64,000 nt of DNA from Actinomadura montaniterrae (GTDB lineage Bacteria > Actinomycetota > Actinomycetes > Streptosporangiales > Streptosporangiaceae): NCBI RefSeq assembly GCF_008923365.1, contig NZ_WBMR01000018.1:1-64000 (forward strand), written 5' to 3'. Position 1 is the stretch's first letter; each line of letters opens with the position of its first letter. Below, in pieces: positions 25,385 to 34,476 of this stretch. Made by a program: the position numbers and the translations under genes. The notes beneath the pieces are model-generated. The model had not been told where the DNA came from. It saw nothing but the letters and a program-made list of their open reading frames with translations, and searched no databases.

Positions 25385-26929
25385 TCACCGATGCCGGTAG
25401 GCGGCGGCCGGCAGGCCGGCGTCCTCGGCGATCGCCGCCAGCGCGTTGTAGCCCGGCCCGCCGTGGACGCCGCCGCCCGGATGGGTCGACGCGCCGCACA
25501 GGTAGAGCCGCCGGACCGGTGCCCGGTACTGGTCCGTCCCGCTCCTGAGGAAGATCTTGCGGTCATGCCGTTCGGGCACGACGAAGGTGCTCCAGATGAC
25601 GTTGCCGCCGTTCAGGTTCGGCGCGTACCGCTGGAGGACGTCGAGCAGAGCCTCGTTGTACGAGCCGGCGACGTCCGCCCATCCGCCGCTGTCATGCAGG
25701 AATCCGGGAAAGACCGTGTCGGCACCGGCGACGTGCTTGCCTGCGGGAGCCTGCGCCGGATCCCACATCGAGTTCACTCGGACGGCGGTCGCGGGCAGCG
25801 GCAGCGCGCCCTGGTCGACCTCGCGTGTCTGCTGCAGGACGGCACCGGGGTCGTCCAGCCCGACCATGACCTGGAAGCACTGGTCGATGTCGGGGTCCCA
25901 GCGGCCTGAGGAGTATTCAGGACGTCTGCGCAGGCAGAACATCGAGCTCGCCAGGGCGGTCGACGGTCGTGCGGCGAACTCCTCGACCTCGCGGCGAGCG
26001 GTCGGCGGCAGCACGTCCGCGTCGACCATGTCCAGCAGGGTGGCGGCGAGGCCGGCGCTGGACACCACCGCTCTTCGCGCGGCCAGGATCTCACCGCCCT
26101 CGATGCGGACTCCCGTGGCGGCGGACCCGTCCGTCACGATCTCCTTGACACGCGCTCGCGTGCGCACTGTTACGCCGAGCCCGGCGCAGGCATCTGTCAT
26201 CGCACGCGCGAGCGTCCGCATCCCGCCGAGCGGGAGCCGCATCCGCCCCAGCGTCGGGAGAACGGCGCCGAGGAAGGACATCCCGGACCCCTCGGCGGTG
26301 AGATCCGCTCCCAGCTCGTGGGCGGCCCGCAGCAGCAGGGTCCGCAGCTCGGGCGTGTGGAAGAGCGAACCGATCAGCTCCCACGCGGGCATCTCCGCCG
26401 CCCGCCGGGGAACCGATCCGCGGTAGGCGGTCTCGACGGCCGCGGTGAACCGTTCGAAGCCCGCGTGGTCCGGCGGGTTGTAGACCTGGTGCTTCATCGC
26501 ACGTCGGACGCGGTCGGCGCGGCGCAGCAGGCCCGTCAGCCGGGTCGCGTCCGCTGCGGAGTACCGTGCGACGCTCGCGCGGGTGAGGTCCAACGCGTCC
26601 GCGCGGTGGACGACGATCGGTGGACGGCCGTCGGCGAACGCGATCCCGTGCTGGGCCTTCGGCCACGCCACTTCCAGGCCGTGGGCGCGCAGCCTCAGGT
26701 CGCGCACCGCGGGCATGATGTCGTGGTACATCAGGTAGTTCGCGTGCGGGTTGTGCAGGTAGCCGGACGGGCCGGGCTCGACGGTGGTCGCGAGCCCGCC
26801 CGTCTCGGCCCCGGCCTCCAGCACCAGGGTCGAAAGTCCAGCTCGCTGGAGATACGCCGCGGCGGTGAGCCCGTTGTGGCCGCCACCGACCACGATCGCG
26901 TCGTATTCGCCCGCGGCGGCGGAGGTCAT
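25385..26929 (-). CDS. FAD/NAD(P)-dependent oxidoreductase, CrtI / PYROXD2-like
   Basis: A 514-residue phytoene-desaturase-fold flavoprotein. The dinucleotide loop is IVVGGGHNGLTAAAYLQRAG and the C-terminal FAD-binding signature is CGASTHPGGGVHGGPGYNAL. Non-carotenoid members oxidise diverse cyclic substrates. It is the last gene of the six-gene transporter operon that begins at 33425, separated from the preceding hydrolase gene by 12 bases. Soluble, no signal peptide. Substrate unknown. Confidence 0.85.
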   Translation of the reverse strand: MTSAAAGEYDAIVVGGGHNGLTAAAYLQRAGLSTLVLEAGAETGGLATTVEPGPSGYLHNPHANYLMYHDIMPAVRDLRLRAHGLEVAWPKAQHGIAFADGRPPIVVHRADALDLTRASVARYSAADATRLTGLLRRADRVRRAMKHQVYNPPDHAGFERFTAAVETAYRGSVPRRAAEMPAWELIGSLFHTPELRTLLLRAAHELGADLTAEGSGMSFLGAVLPTLGRMRLPLGGMRTLARAMTDACAGLGVTVRTRARVKEIVTDGSAATGVRIEGGEILAARRAVVSSAGLAATLLDMVDADVLPPTARREVEEFAARPSTALASSMFCLRRRPEYSSGRWDPDIDQCFQVMVGLDDPGAVLQQTREVDQGALPLPATAVRVNSMWDPAQAPAGKHVAGADTVFPGFLHDSGGWADVAGSYNEALLDVLQRYAPNLNGGNVIWSTFVVPERHDRKIFLRSGTDQYRAPVRRLYLCGASTHPGGGVHGGPGYNALAAIAEDAGLPAAAYRHR

Positions 26930-26941
26930 CGGCGCCTCAAG

Positions 26942-27925
26942 CTAGCGAGGTCCGAGACGGTCACGCACGATCCTGTCGATCTCGGCGTTGTGCCGTTTGG
27001 CGACCTCGATGAGCTCCCCGGTTCCTGGCACTCGCCAGCCGGTGTAGCCGTGGCCGGCCTTCTCTCCTTCGAGATAGTCGACATGGACGCCGGCGTCTCG
27101 CAGCCTCGCGGCGTAGAAGCGTGTTTCGTCGCGCAGCACCTCCCACTCACCGACGGCGATGAGGGCCGGGCAGACGCCCCGCACCGATTCGGCCAGCACC
27201 GGGGAGGCGCGCCAATCCCAGCGCTGCTCAGGGTCGGCCAGGTACTGCTCGATAACGTAGAGGTCGGAGTCGCGGGACAGCCCGTATCCGCTCGCGAACT
27301 CGAAATGGGACCGGTAGTCCTCGCGGGTGTCCAGCTGCGGGGACAGCAGCACCTGGAGCGCCAGGTCGGGCGAGCCTTCGTCCCTGGCCATCAGCGCCAT
27401 GACCGCGGCGATGTTCGCGCCGGTGCAGCCGCCGCCGACGGCGATGCGGCCGCGGTCGACACCGAGGTCCTGGGCGTTGTCGTGCACCCATTGGACGGTG
27501 GCCCAGCAGTCCTCGATCGCGGCCGGGAACTTGTGCTCGGGAGGTACTCGAAAATCCGGGTGCACCACCGTGCAGCCCCAATCGCGGACGTGGGCGCCGT
27601 TCATTCCGTCGACGTGCTCCAGTCCGTTCATGCTGATCCAGCCGCCGGCGTGAGTGTGCACGTACACGCCGCGGTCACCGCCGTTCGCCGGATGGTAGAT
27701 CTTGGTGGGGATCGCCCCGGCGGGCCCCGGGACCTCCACGGTCTCCACCGTCACGCCCTCGGGCAGCTTCTGGGCGGACAACATCGCGGCGTGGCTGCGG
27801 CGAACGGTCTCAACACCCATCTCGCGCAGGTCGCGACCGTTGCCGACGGCCTTGTAGACCGCGCTCAGGTCCTCATCGAGCTCGGCCATCCGGCGCCGGC
27901 GAAGCTCGTCATAGTCGGTCGGCAT
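26942..27925 (-). CDS. HSL-type alpha/beta hydrolase with Cys at the nucleophile position
   Basis: A 327-residue hydrolase of the hormone-sensitive-lipase type: oxyanion region VHTHAGGW in place of the usual HGGG, then the elbow AVGGGCTGANIAAVMALMARDEG. The family reads GDSAGGN there, so the nucleophile Ser is replaced by Cys167. The acid position is Glu262 (GEWEVLRDE) and the base His292 (KAGHGYTG). A Cys nucleophile with an acid and His recalls dienelactone hydrolase chemistry. Follows the ABC transporter genes and precedes the CrtI-like gene. ATG 27925 has GGAG nearby. It may be a thiol hydrolase or a catalytically changed protein. Confidence 0.82.
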   Translation of the reverse strand: MPTDYDELRRRRMAELDEDLSAVYKAVGNGRDLREMGVETVRRSHAAMLSAQKLPEGVTVETVEVPGPAGAIPTKIYHPANGGDRGVYVHTHAGGWISMNGLEHVDGMNGAHVRDWGCTVVHPDFRVPPEHKFPAAIEDCWATVQWVHDNAQDLGVDRGRIAVGGGCTGANIAAVMALMARDEGSPDLALQVLLSPQLDTREDYRSHFEFASGYGLSRDSDLYVIEQYLADPEQRWDWRASPVLAESVRGVCPALIAVGEWEVLRDETRFYAARLRDAGVHVDYLEGEKAGHGYTGWRVPGTGELIEVAKRHNAEIDRIVRDRLGPR

Positions 27926-27934
27926 GAGGTTCTC

Positions 27935-28909
27935 CTAGGATCGGCCGCTGGACGTCAGCGGGAAATGACAGGCGACGGTGCCGTCGGGTCCGCTCTCCCC
28001 GAGCGGCTGATCAACAGCGCAGGAACCCCGATCGGAGCGGACGGCCGGCCCGACCGGGCAGCGGGTGTGGAACCGGCACCCGGCCGGCGGGTGCAACGGA
28101 TCGGGCACGTCCCCCTGCAACGGGCGCAGCGCGTCCTCCCGCTGATGTACCCGGGGAACCGCCCCGATGAGCACGCTCGTGTAAGGGTGCCGGGGCTCCG
28201 AGAAGAGGCGGCCCGCGTCGGCCTCCTCGACGATCTTGCCGAGGTTCATCACCGCGATGCGGTCGGAGAGATACCGCACCACGGCCAGGTTGTGCGAGAT
28301 GAACAGGAAGGCGACGCCGGTCTCGCGCTGCAACTCCCGCAGGAGGTTGAGGATGGCCGCCTGGACGGAGACGTCCAGCGCCGAGGTGATCTCATCGGCG
28401 ATGATGAGGGACGGCTTCAGGGCGAGGGCCCGGGCGATCGCGATCCGCTGCCGCTGCCCGCCGGAGAACTGGAACGGGTACCGGTTCGCGTCCGAGGCCG
28501 ACAGCCCGACCAGTTCCAGGAGCCGGCCGCTCTCCAGCCGGAGTTCCCGGTTCGACAGCGACAGGTGCTCGGCCATGGGCTCGACGATCGCCTTGCCGAC
28601 CGGCATCCGCGGGTTCAGCGACGCGTACGGGTCCTGGAAGACCATCTGGATCTGCGAGCACAGATCCCTGCGTGCCTTCGCCGTGGCGTGGGTGATGTCC
28701 TTTCCGTTCAGCCGTACGGTGCCCGCGGTGACCGGCGCCAGGCCGAGGATCCCTCGCCCCAGGGTCGACTTCCCCGATCCTGACTCTCCGACCAGGCCGA
28801 GCGTCGTCCCCGCCTCGATGTGCAGGGATACACCGTCCACCGCATGCAGGGGCCGCTCGCCGCCGGGATAGGTCACCCGGAGCCCGTCCACCGTCAGGAG
28901 CCCGCTCAT
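27935..28909 (-). CDS. peptide/nickel-type ABC transporter ATP-binding protein (OppF/DppF-like)
   Basis: Complete ABC ATPase of 324 residues: Walker A GESGSGKST, signature FSGGQRQR, Walker B LIIADEITSALD, and the C-terminal oligopeptide-transporter motif with paired cysteines (AGCRFHTRCP). Powers import by the permeases encoded just upstream. ATG 28909 overlaps the stop of the permease-ATPase fusion (ATGA). Confidence 0.92.
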   Translation of the reverse strand: MSGLLTVDGLRVTYPGGERPLHAVDGVSLHIEAGTTLGLVGESGSGKSTLGRGILGLAPVTAGTVRLNGKDITHATAKARRDLCSQIQMVFQDPYASLNPRMPVGKAIVEPMAEHLSLSNRELRLESGRLLELVGLSASDANRYPFQFSGGQRQRIAIARALALKPSLIIADEITSALDVSVQAAILNLLRELQRETGVAFLFISHNLAVVRYLSDRIAVMNLGKIVEEADAGRLFSEPRHPYTSVLIGAVPRVHQREDALRPLQGDVPDPLHPPAGCRFHTRCPVGPAVRSDRGSCAVDQPLGESGPDGTVACHFPLTSSGRS

Positions 28910-30831
28910 CCGACACGCTCCGCGATGGGCGCCGTGGTCCTGGCCCAGCAGGCGACCATGTGGCCGACCCCCGCCTCGGGTTCGAGTCCGGGCATCTCGG
29001 TGCGGCACCGCTCCATGGCCTCCGGGCAGCGCGGCGCGAAGGGGCAGCCTGCCGACGCGGAGTCGGACGGCCCGGCCTGCCCGCTGATCGTCGTGAGCGG
29101 GGACGCAGGATCGGTGTCCAGGTCGATGACCGCCCCGAGCAGGGCCCGGGTGTAGGGGTGCGACGGCGAGTCCAGCATCGCTCTGTCGAGAACCTCCACG
29201 ATGCGTCCCAGGTACATCACCACGATCCGGTCGCAGATCTCGCCGACGACGGCCAGATCGTGCGAGATGAACAGCACGGCCGTGCCGCTCCTGTCGTTCA
29301 CCTCCAGCAGGACGTCGAGGATCTGGCGCTGGATCGTCACGTCGAGCGCGGTCGTCGGCTCGTCAGCGATGATCAGTGCGGGGTCGCTCATCAGGGCCAT
29401 GGCGATCATCGCGCGCTGGCGCATCCCTCCGGAAAGTTCGTGCGGGTACTGCCGCAGGCGTCGCTTGGGGGCACTGAGGCCGACGGTGGTGAGGCGCTCC
29501 TCGGCGCGGCCGAGCGCGCTCGCGCGATCGAGCCCGTCGTGCACGCGCACCCGTTCGGTCAACTGCCTGCCGATGCGGATCAGCGGATTGAGCGAGGACA
29601 TCGGGTCCTGGAAGACCACCGAGAGGCGGTTGGCCAGTGCCGCGCGGCGTGCCCGCCGGCCGGCGGTCGCCAGGTCCACGCCTTGGAACTCCAGCGTCGC
29701 CGCCCGCATCCGGGCGGAGGGAGGCAGCAGCCCGGCGAGCGCCAGCGCGGTGACGGACTTGCCGCTTCCCGACTCCCCCACGACCCCGAGAACCTCGCCT
29801 GCGCGGATGTCGAGGTCGACGCCGCGGACGGCGGCGACCGTCGAACGACCGTGCCCGAACTCCACCTGCAGCCCGCGGATCCGAGCGACCGCAGGCGCGT
29901 TGTCCATCGCCGCCTCAACGCTCTTCTCCGCCGTCGGGGCGTCGTCGTTCGCGGGCGTCCCGCGCGGGGTCCGCTCCTTGCGCCCGGCGGCGATCCGCAG
30001 CGCGGGGTTCAGGCTTCGCGCGATCGCCTCCCCCAGCAGGCTGAACATCACACCGGCGAGCGTGATGGCCGCTCCGGGCGTGATCGCCGCGAGCGGTGAG
30101 GTGTAGAGCGCCTCCAAACCGGAGTGCAGGACGGCGCCCCAGTCGTAGTCCGGTGCCTGGACACCGACGCCGAGATAGCTGAGCGCCGCTACCGCCACCA
30201 GCGACAGGTTGGCGCCCACGCCGATCTGCAGGATCAGCGGCTCGGCGGTGTTGAGCAGCACGTAGCGGGTCAGGAGACGGCGGCGGCTGACGCCGATCAC
30301 CTTGGCGGCCGCCATGTAGTCGAGTTCGGCGATCGAGGTCGCGAGAGTCTGCGCGGCGCGTGCGAACAGCGGCGAGATGCCGATGCCGACGCCGAGCACC
30401 ATGCCCAGGTTCCCCGGCCCCGTGACCGCGATCAAGAACAGGGCCACCAGGATGCCCGGGACGGCCAAGGCCAGCCCCACGCCGCGCGCCGTCCACCGCC
30501 TCACCCTGGGTCCGGCGAGACCGGCGAGGACCCCGGCGGGCACACCGATCACGGTGGCGACGCAGGTGGCGGCGATGGCCAGCAGCAGGCTCAGGCGGGT
30601 GGCGGCCAGGGTGCGGGCCAGCACGTCGCGGCCCAGCGAGTCCGTGCCGAGCAGCGCCCTTGCCGACGGCCCCTGGTAGGCCAGGTCGGGACGGACCTTC
30701 ACGGCGGCGTCGCCCCACACGCCGGGGCCGATGACACCGATGACGACGAACGCGGCCACCAGGAGCAACGCCAGCGGCGCGGTCGGGGAGGACAGCACGG
30801 CGGCCGGCAGCCCCCGCAGGCGTCTACGCAT
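28906..30831 (-). CDS. fused ABC permease (OppC/DppC-like) and ATP-binding protein (OppD/DppD-like)
   Basis: Residues 1-290 are an integral permease with about six hydrophobic helices and the EAA loop region (AELDYMAAAKVIGVSRRRLL). Residues about 315-640 are an ABC ATPase: Walker A GESGSGKSV, signature LSGGMRQR, Walker B IIADEPTTALD, and a C-terminal AGCPFAPRCP motif. Two subunits that are usually separate are joined in one polypeptide by a charged linker. The gene starts three bases after the oppB-like stop and overlaps the next ATPase gene by four bases. Confidence 0.9.
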   Translation of the reverse strand: MRRRLRGLPAAVLSSPTAPLALLLVAAFVVIGVIGPGVWGDAAVKVRPDLAYQGPSARALLGTDSLGRDVLARTLAATRLSLLLAIAATCVATVIGVPAGVLAGLAGPRVRRWTARGVGLALAVPGILVALFLIAVTGPGNLGMVLGVGIGISPLFARAAQTLATSIAELDYMAAAKVIGVSRRRLLTRYVLLNTAEPLILQIGVGANLSLVAVAALSYLGVGVQAPDYDWGAVLHSGLEALYTSPLAAITPGAAITLAGVMFSLLGEAIARSLNPALRIAAGRKERTPRGTPANDDAPTAEKSVEAAMDNAPAVARIRGLQVEFGHGRSTVAAVRGVDLDIRAGEVLGVVGESGSGKSVTALALAGLLPPSARMRAATLEFQGVDLATAGRRARRAALANRLSVVFQDPMSSLNPLIRIGRQLTERVRVHDGLDRASALGRAEERLTTVGLSAPKRRLRQYPHELSGGMRQRAMIAMALMSDPALIIADEPTTALDVTIQRQILDVLLEVNDRSGTAVLFISHDLAVVGEICDRIVVMYLGRIVEVLDRAMLDSPSHPYTRALLGAVIDLDTDPASPLTTISGQAGPSDSASAGCPFAPRCPEAMERCRTEMPGLEPEAGVGHMVACWARTTAPIAERVG

Positions 30832-30834
30832 TGT

Positions 30835-31848
30835 CTAGTACTCCTTCAGCGCCGTCATGCGCGGGTTGAGCGCTACCAGCACCACGTCGACGAGCGCGTT
30901 GACCAGCAGGATGATGAGGCCGAGCACGAGGATGCAGGCCTGGACCACCGGATAGTCGTGCCCAGTGATCGCGGGGACGATGGCGGTGCCGATGCCCGGC
31001 CAGGCGAAGATGTTCTCGATGACCACGCTGCCGCCCACCAGGCCGCCCAGCGCCAGCCCCGCCACTGTCAGCGACTGCGCGAGCACGTTGGGAGCCACGT
31101 GCCGGACGAACAGCCGCACCGTGGGCAGCTGGTTCGCCTTGGCGGTCCGGATGTAGTCCTGTTCCAGCACTTTCACGGTCTCGATCCGCACCACGCGGGC
31201 CAGGAAGAAGGCCGGGGGCAGGGCGAGCGCCAGCGCGGGCAGCACCATCGACTGCGGTCCTTGCCTTCCCGAGGCCGGGAACCAGTGCGTCCCCAGCGCG
31301 AAGACCACGACGAGCAGGGTGCCGGTGAGGAAGTCCGGGACGGCGGTGACGGTCCCCGAGACCAGGTTGAAGCCGAGTTCGGTACGCCGCCTTCGCCCGC
31401 CCGCGGTGAGCCACCCGAAGCACATCCCGAGCAGCAGCGAGATGACGAGCACCAGCGCCATCGCGGCGACCGCCAGCTGCACCGTGGCCGTCAGCCGGTT
31501 GCGGATGAGCTGGTCCACCGGTTCACCGGTCTGGATCGAGGTGCCGAACTTGAAATGCGCCAGGTCGCGGACGTAGTACCAGAACTGGACCCACAGGGGC
31601 CGGTCGAGATGGAGCTGTGCGCGCCGGGCCGCGACCACCTCCGGTGAGACGTTGAGGCCGAGGCTGGCCCGGACCGGGTCGCCCGGCACCAGATGGATCA
31701 TCAGGAAGGTGATGACCAGGAGGAAGACCAGCCCGCCGGCGATCGTCGCGAGTCGTCGCAGGACGAACGCGCGCCAGCGGCCGGACCGTGCCGCGGCCGG
31801 GGCATCGGCCTCCGTCCCGGCCGCGGTGTCGATCGTGGTGCTGGTCAT
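30835..31848 (-). CDS. peptide/nickel-type ABC transporter permease (OppB/DppB-like)
   Basis: A 337-residue membrane protein with the family N-terminus LRRLATIAGGLVFLLVITFLM, a first periplasmic region LVPGDPVRASLG, and the conserved cytoplasmic loop EQDYIRTAKANQLP. ATG 31848 overlaps the stop of the solute-binding-protein gene. Forms the channel with the fused permease-ATPase. Confidence 0.92.
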   Translation of the reverse strand: MTSTTIDTAAGTEADAPAAARSGRWRAFVLRRLATIAGGLVFLLVITFLMIHLVPGDPVRASLGLNVSPEVVAARRAQLHLDRPLWVQFWYYVRDLAHFKFGTSIQTGEPVDQLIRNRLTATVQLAVAAMALVLVISLLLGMCFGWLTAGGRRRRTELGFNLVSGTVTAVPDFLTGTLLVVVFALGTHWFPASGRQGPQSMVLPALALALPPAFFLARVVRIETVKVLEQDYIRTAKANQLPTVRLFVRHVAPNVLAQSLTVAGLALGGLVGGSVVIENIFAWPGIGTAIVPAITGHDYPVVQACILVLGLIILLVNALVDVVLVALNPRMTALKEY

Positions 31849-33425
31849 TTCTTGAACCCGAGCCCGTCGGGGTAGACGGCCGAGAGCAGGTAGGGCGAGA
31901 ACTGCACGTCGTGGCCGAACCACGTGACGTTCACCGCGCCCCAGGGGATGATGTCCGCCTGCTCGTAGAGGGCCTGCTCCGCCGCGGACCAGTCGTCGCA
32001 CGCGCTGGTCGTGATCTGCGCGGAGGCCTTGTCGGCTCGCTTGAGGAACTCGGCGTTGTGGACCGAGCCGTTGTTGCGGCCCTGGGGCGGGGCCTGGGAA
32101 CCGAACGTCGCCAGCAGCTGGCTGGGCGAGTTGTTGAATCCGCCCGCCACGTAGACGTCCCAGTCGCTCTTGGGCGTGGACACGATCCGCACGGTGTCGG
32201 CGCCGGGCTTGACCACCGGCTTCACCGCGACGCCCAGCTTGCCCCAGCTGGAGATGAGGAAGTCGGCGATGTTCGGCCCGAACAGGCTGGGGATCAGCAC
32301 CGTGATGGAGACCTGCTTCCCGTCCTTCATCAGCTTCCCGCCGGAGGAGGTGTAGCCACCCGCCTCCGCGTAGCGCCGCGCGGCGTTCAGGTCGTAGGCG
32401 GGCATCGCGGTGCCGACCTTGTCGGGCTGGTAGCACAGCCCGCGCGGAAGGACGAGGGTCTTGGGGACGGTGGCACCCGGACCGATCACGCTGGTCGCCA
32501 GGCTCGCCCTGTCCAGCCCGGCGAACAGCGCCCTGCGCAGATTGACGTCGGAGGTCACGCGCCCCGAGCCCTCGTTCAGGTACATGGTGTAGTTGTCGAC
32601 CTGCGAGGTCTTCTTCTGCGTGGCGTTCGGGCTGTTCTTCAGGCGTGTCGCCGTCTGGCCCTGCGCGTCGGTGAGGTCGAGGCCACCGGTCTCGAAGGAG
32701 TTCACCGCGGTGGCGTCGTCGGCGATCACGTGCAGGACGAGCTTGGCGGGGGGCTTCACCGATCCGCCGGCGGCGGCGCCCGGCCCCCAGGTGTAGCCGG
32801 CGCGGCGCTCGAGGGTGTAGTGGTCGCCGGGGACGCTCTGCGCGAGCCGGTAGGGTCCGGTGCCGTCGGTGGTCTTGGCCAGCGACGAGGGATCGTCCAG
32901 CCCCTTGCGGCAGATGATGAACATCTGGCTCATGCCCTGCAGCAGGTCGCCGTAGGGCTGGCTCACCTTCACGCTCACGGTGCTCGCCGCCTCATCGGCG
33001 GCCACCGTGAAGTCCTTGACGTTCCCGAAGACGTTCATGCGCGAGGTCACGGTCGGCGACTTCAGCCGCTTGATGCTGTCGGCGACGTCCTTAACGGTGA
33101 GCTTGGATCCGTCCGAGCACGTGACGTCCTTGCGGATCGTCATCTCGATGCTCGTGGTCGCCACCTTCCACGACGAGGCCACCGACGGAACGATCTTCCC
33201 CTCCCGCAGCGCCACCGGGGTGTCGTAGAGGTAGTTCGCCACCCCCAGGCTGCCGACGTTGCTCGCCGACTGCGGGTCCAGGGTCGTCGGGTCGGCGATG
33301 AGCCTGACGTCCATGGTCCGGTCGCCGCCCGATCCCGAGGACGACCCCCCTCCGCAGGCCGCCGCACCGAGCGTCACCACGGCCGTCAACGCGGCCGCGC
33401 CTGCGCCGCGGGTTCTGAGTCTCAT
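31845..33425 (-). CDS. family 5 extracellular solute-binding lipoprotein
   Basis: Captures the transported substrate outside the membrane. The lipobox LGAAAC places the lipidated Cys at residue 24 after a short basic start and hydrophobic stretch. The mature part has the SBP_bac_5 pattern (TLDPQSASNVGSLGVANYLYDTPV, TDGTGPYRL, RRALFAGLDRASL). 526 residues from ATG 33425, which has GGGAG eight bases upstream. First gene of the six-gene importer operon, with operator D about 175-200 bases upstream. The ligand may be a peptide, a sugar, nickel or a small aromatic amide; the catabolic context favours the last. Confidence 0.9.
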   Translation of the reverse strand: MRLRTRGAGAAALTAVVTLGAAACGGGSSSGSGGDRTMDVRLIADPTTLDPQSASNVGSLGVANYLYDTPVALREGKIVPSVASSWKVATTSIEMTIRKDVTCSDGSKLTVKDVADSIKRLKSPTVTSRMNVFGNVKDFTVAADEAASTVSVKVSQPYGDLLQGMSQMFIICRKGLDDPSSLAKTTDGTGPYRLAQSVPGDHYTLERRAGYTWGPGAAAGGSVKPPAKLVLHVIADDATAVNSFETGGLDLTDAQGQTATRLKNSPNATQKKTSQVDNYTMYLNEGSGRVTSDVNLRRALFAGLDRASLATSVIGPGATVPKTLVLPRGLCYQPDKVGTAMPAYDLNAARRYAEAGGYTSSGGKLMKDGKQVSITVLIPSLFGPNIADFLISSWGKLGVAVKPVVKPGADTVRIVSTPKSDWDVYVAGGFNNSPSQLLATFGSQAPPQGRNNGSVHNAEFLKRADKASAQITTSACDDWSAAEQALYEQADIIPWGAVNVTWFGHDVQFSPYLLSAVYPDGLGFKK

Positions 33426-33738
33426 CCCAGTCGCTCCCAGGTCTTTCGATGCCAAGGCGGCGGGCACCGCCAGGTGGCATCGGGCTGTCGCTTGTCTCAC
33501 GCCGGACGCACATCCGCCACACCGGGCGGTCGACCCACGGGTCCGGCGAACCCTGTGAGCCACCTCACGCGAACGAAGCTAAACTCGCCTAACGGACATG
33601 TCAAGAGTTTGACGACTACGTCAAAGACGAAAGCTTCGTGCCCTGATCGGCGTTTCCCCGAGCGGTTCGTGTGACAGGGGCCCATCCGGACGCGCGGCGG
33701 CGATCACCAGCCGCGCACGCCGGGCTGCAGGCAGAGGA
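33426..33738. other. 313-base intergenic region upstream of the importer operon
   Basis: Contains no gene I can support. It holds operator D and the promoter of the solute-binding protein operon; the long 5' untranslated part (about 170 bases) shows no obvious riboswitch fold. Confidence 0.6.
33600..33624. promoter_or_regulatory. candidate TetR operator D, ABC importer promoter
   Basis: Two overlapping perfect inverted repeats share an arm: GTCAAGAGTTTGAC (33600-33613) and TTGACGACTACGTCAA (33609-33624). The second contains the exact 12-mer ACGACTACGTCA found at operator A. The three half-sites could bind two dimers. It lies between the importer operon and the downstream end of the second TetR gene. 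Confidence 0.68.
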
Positions 33739-34476
33739 TCAGGCGAAGTCCGGGCCGGAGCTTTCGGCGCGGGGGTCCAGCAGCCGCTCGAGCACGTCGA
33801 CGTCTCGGCGGATGAGCTTGATCAGCCCTTGTGGCCCCCGGTCGGCGGAGGGCGTACCGGGCTCGGCGAGAACGGCGGCCAACGCCATCTCGGTGACCTG
33901 ATCGGCGATCCGGCCCTCGTCGCGTTCGCCCCCCGGGCGGTACCACCAGGCCACCCAGTTGCACATACCGATGATCGTGAACGCGGCGACCCGCTCATCC
34001 AGAGGGTGGAACACGCCCTCGGTGATCCCGTCCGCGAGCACCTCGCTCAGGCCGCGCACCACCATCCGCTTCGCGGCGAGATGCTTGGCCGCCAGACCGG
34101 CGGGAAGCTCGCTCTCACAGCGGTCGAGCAGGCGGAAACGCTCTGGTTCCCTGGCCCTGCGCAGCGCCATGCCATGGACGAGCCGCCGCAGGCGTTCCGC
34201 GGCCGGCTCGGTGCTGCTCTCGATCTCCCGCGCGGCCTGGGCCCCGGTTTCGGTGATCTCCTCCACCAGGCGGTTGAGCAGGTCGTCCTTGGTCTTGACG
34301 TAGTAGTAGAGCTTCGGCCTGCTCGTCCCCATCGAATCCGCGATGTCCTGGAGGCTCGTCGAGGCGAAGCCCTTGTCGGCGAACAACTTCAGCGCATGCT
34401 CGTAGATCTGCTGCTCGACCAGGTCCCGGCGTGTCCTCGCCTTCGCCGGCGAACGTCCGCCCCGCTGTTCCACCAC
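33739..34476 (-). CDS. TetR-family regulator (paralogue of the one at 22.3 kb)
   Basis: A repressor of 245 residues with helix-turn-helix FASTSLQDIADSMGTSRPKLYYYVKTKDDLL and a ligand domain containing IIGMCNWVAWWY, shared with the TetR at 22259-23029. I choose the GTG at 34476 (AAAGGCGG upstream); an in-frame GTG at 34527 would add 17 residues. It lies just upstream of the importer operon on the same strand, with operator D beyond its stop. Different recognition-helix residues (SRPKLYYY against TRPAIYHY) suggest related but not identical operator preference. Confidence 0.85.
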   Translation of the reverse strand: MVEQRGGRSPAKARTRRDLVEQQIYEHALKLFADKGFASTSLQDIADSMGTSRPKLYYYVKTKDDLLNRLVEEITETGAQAAREIESSTEPAAERLRRLVHGMALRRAREPERFRLLDRCESELPAGLAAKHLAAKRMVVRGLSEVLADGITEGVFHPLDERVAAFTIIGMCNWVAWWYRPGGERDEGRIADQVTEMALAAVLAEPGTPSADRGPQGLIKLIRRDVDVLERLLDPRAESSGPDFA

